The notes under the pieces were generated by a model. The model worked only from the letters and a program-made list of their open reading frames with translations, was not told the origin of the DNA and did no database searches. This document shows positions 63,386 through 64,000 of a DNA stretch of 64,000 nt, piece after piece. Source of the stretch: Bimastos eiseni (taxonomy: Eukaryota > Annelida > Clitellata > Crassiclitellata > Lumbricidae); contig OY365814.1 in assembly GCA_959347315.1 (NCBI GenBank), positions 1,907,161 to 1,971,160 of the forward strand. The letters run 5' to 3'. The first letter of the stretch is position 1, and the number at the start of each line of letters is the position of its first letter. The translations under genes were made by a program, and so were the position numbers.

Positions 63386-63870
63386 TATTTATAAATCTAA
63401 AATATTCACACCAATAATTATTATGGCCGAAAAGGCGATTTTAGAACCGCGACGACTATTATTGCTCCAAATATGGTTCATATTAACCATCAACGGCATC
63501 ACTACCATCATCGTTATCATCATCATCGTCATCGTTAAAATAGTCTACAAAAACAGTGATTTCGCAAAAGAAACCTTAATAGTGATTCATCACAGCAATA
63601 TCTACATGCATCATCGCACCAGAATCATTGAGATAATGATAATCTACGCGATACTTTATTTAAATAAAACGAAAATTAGTTTAAAGAATGATATGACGTC
63701 ATAATTTGACCTTTGTAGATCGAGACGGCCTGTCGAATTGAAATGTCCTGTCGATCTGGAGGATAGTCTTGCATCGTTTCTGAATTTCGTTGTTCATTTC
63801 AGACATCGTGATTCTCGTTCGATTCGCTCAACAATCGATTCGTGTTTTATGCAATATTTTTGGCAATTAA
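63385..63870. other. Spacer with ATC microsatellite and CpG-containing flank
   Basis: 63495-63540 is an ATC/CAT microsatellite, so the 93-codon open frame at 63423-63704 is probably not a gene. 63710-63870 has several CpGs and could be a promoter for the candidate exon at 63878. Confidence 0.4.
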
Positions 63871-63877
63871 TGTCTCT

Positions 63878-63941
63878 ATGTCAGCGAAACGAAAGTCAAC
63901 TGAATCCAGTTTGGACGAGCAAAATGGTGAATGCTCAAATC
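63878..63941 (+). CDS. Candidate first exon of a divergent gene
   Basis: ATG at 63878 opens MSAKRKSTESSLDEQNGECS and N, then a strong splice donor C|GTGAGT. A basic cluster (KRK) lies at residues 4-6. The exon would be 64 nt and the gene would continue beyond the window. The product cannot be named. The other reading, from ATG at 63870, is also open to the edge, so the call rests on the donor. Confidence 0.35.
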
Positions 63942-64000
63942 GTGAGTTTTTGTAATGAATATTATAATTGTTCTCCCAAGAGTTGTTTGTTGTTTCAAAG

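Noticed and set aside
63423..63704. 93-codon plus-strand open frame with an Ile/Val-rich stretch resembling a membrane segment
   Set aside because: The hydrophobic part is encoded by an ATC microsatellite and there is no other support.

Overview
This is a window of an animal nuclear genome. Genes are split by GT-AG introns, the DNA is AT-rich, and most of the space is occupied by SINEs, broken non-LTR retrotransposons, an LTR-like piece, MITEs and foldback repeats. Nothing looks bacterial or viral. The protein families (long C2H2 zinc-finger arrays and a POM121-type FG nucleoporin) and the transposon mix fit a marine invertebrate, possibly a non-vertebrate deuterostome. I cannot name the species from the sequence.

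The left 38 kb is built around four paralogous C2H2 zinc-finger genes, all on the minus strand: A (1033-2778), B (10716-12635), C (25883-27790) and D (35512-36735). They share an opening starting MSETI (lost in A), a run of 8 to 17 fingers and an unusual lone finger near the C-terminus. Their upstream flanks are also related. D is a recent copy of C that lost exactly eight fingers, and it sits between two directly repeated copies of a GACCAA/GACCGA-rich element. A has lost its start codon and one base in its first finger, and has an exact 204-bp in-frame deletion near its end.

The right part (42.7-60.9 kb) holds one large minus-strand gene that I could assemble from ten coding exons. Every splice phase agrees and the frame totals 1,440 codons plus stop. 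The product is a POM121-like nuclear pore protein with a long FG-repeat domain and a basic C-terminal tail. It has no visible transmembrane segment, unlike vertebrate POM121. Its introns are full of mobile DNA, including a 1.77-kb DNA transposon relic carrying the remains of an unassigned gene, two or three tRNA-derived SINE copies, a MITE with a 9-bp target duplication, and a hAT-like element.

The spaces between genes hold about ten non-LTR reverse-transcriptase fragments, one LTR-like sequence with a TATA box and poly(A) signal, and many arrays of a roughly 35-bp repeat (core AATCCAGCTTCCATTTAAG) in both orientations, often as foldback pairs. At the far right end (63878-63941) a short start exon with a good splice donor may begin a divergent plus-strand gene that runs out of the window.
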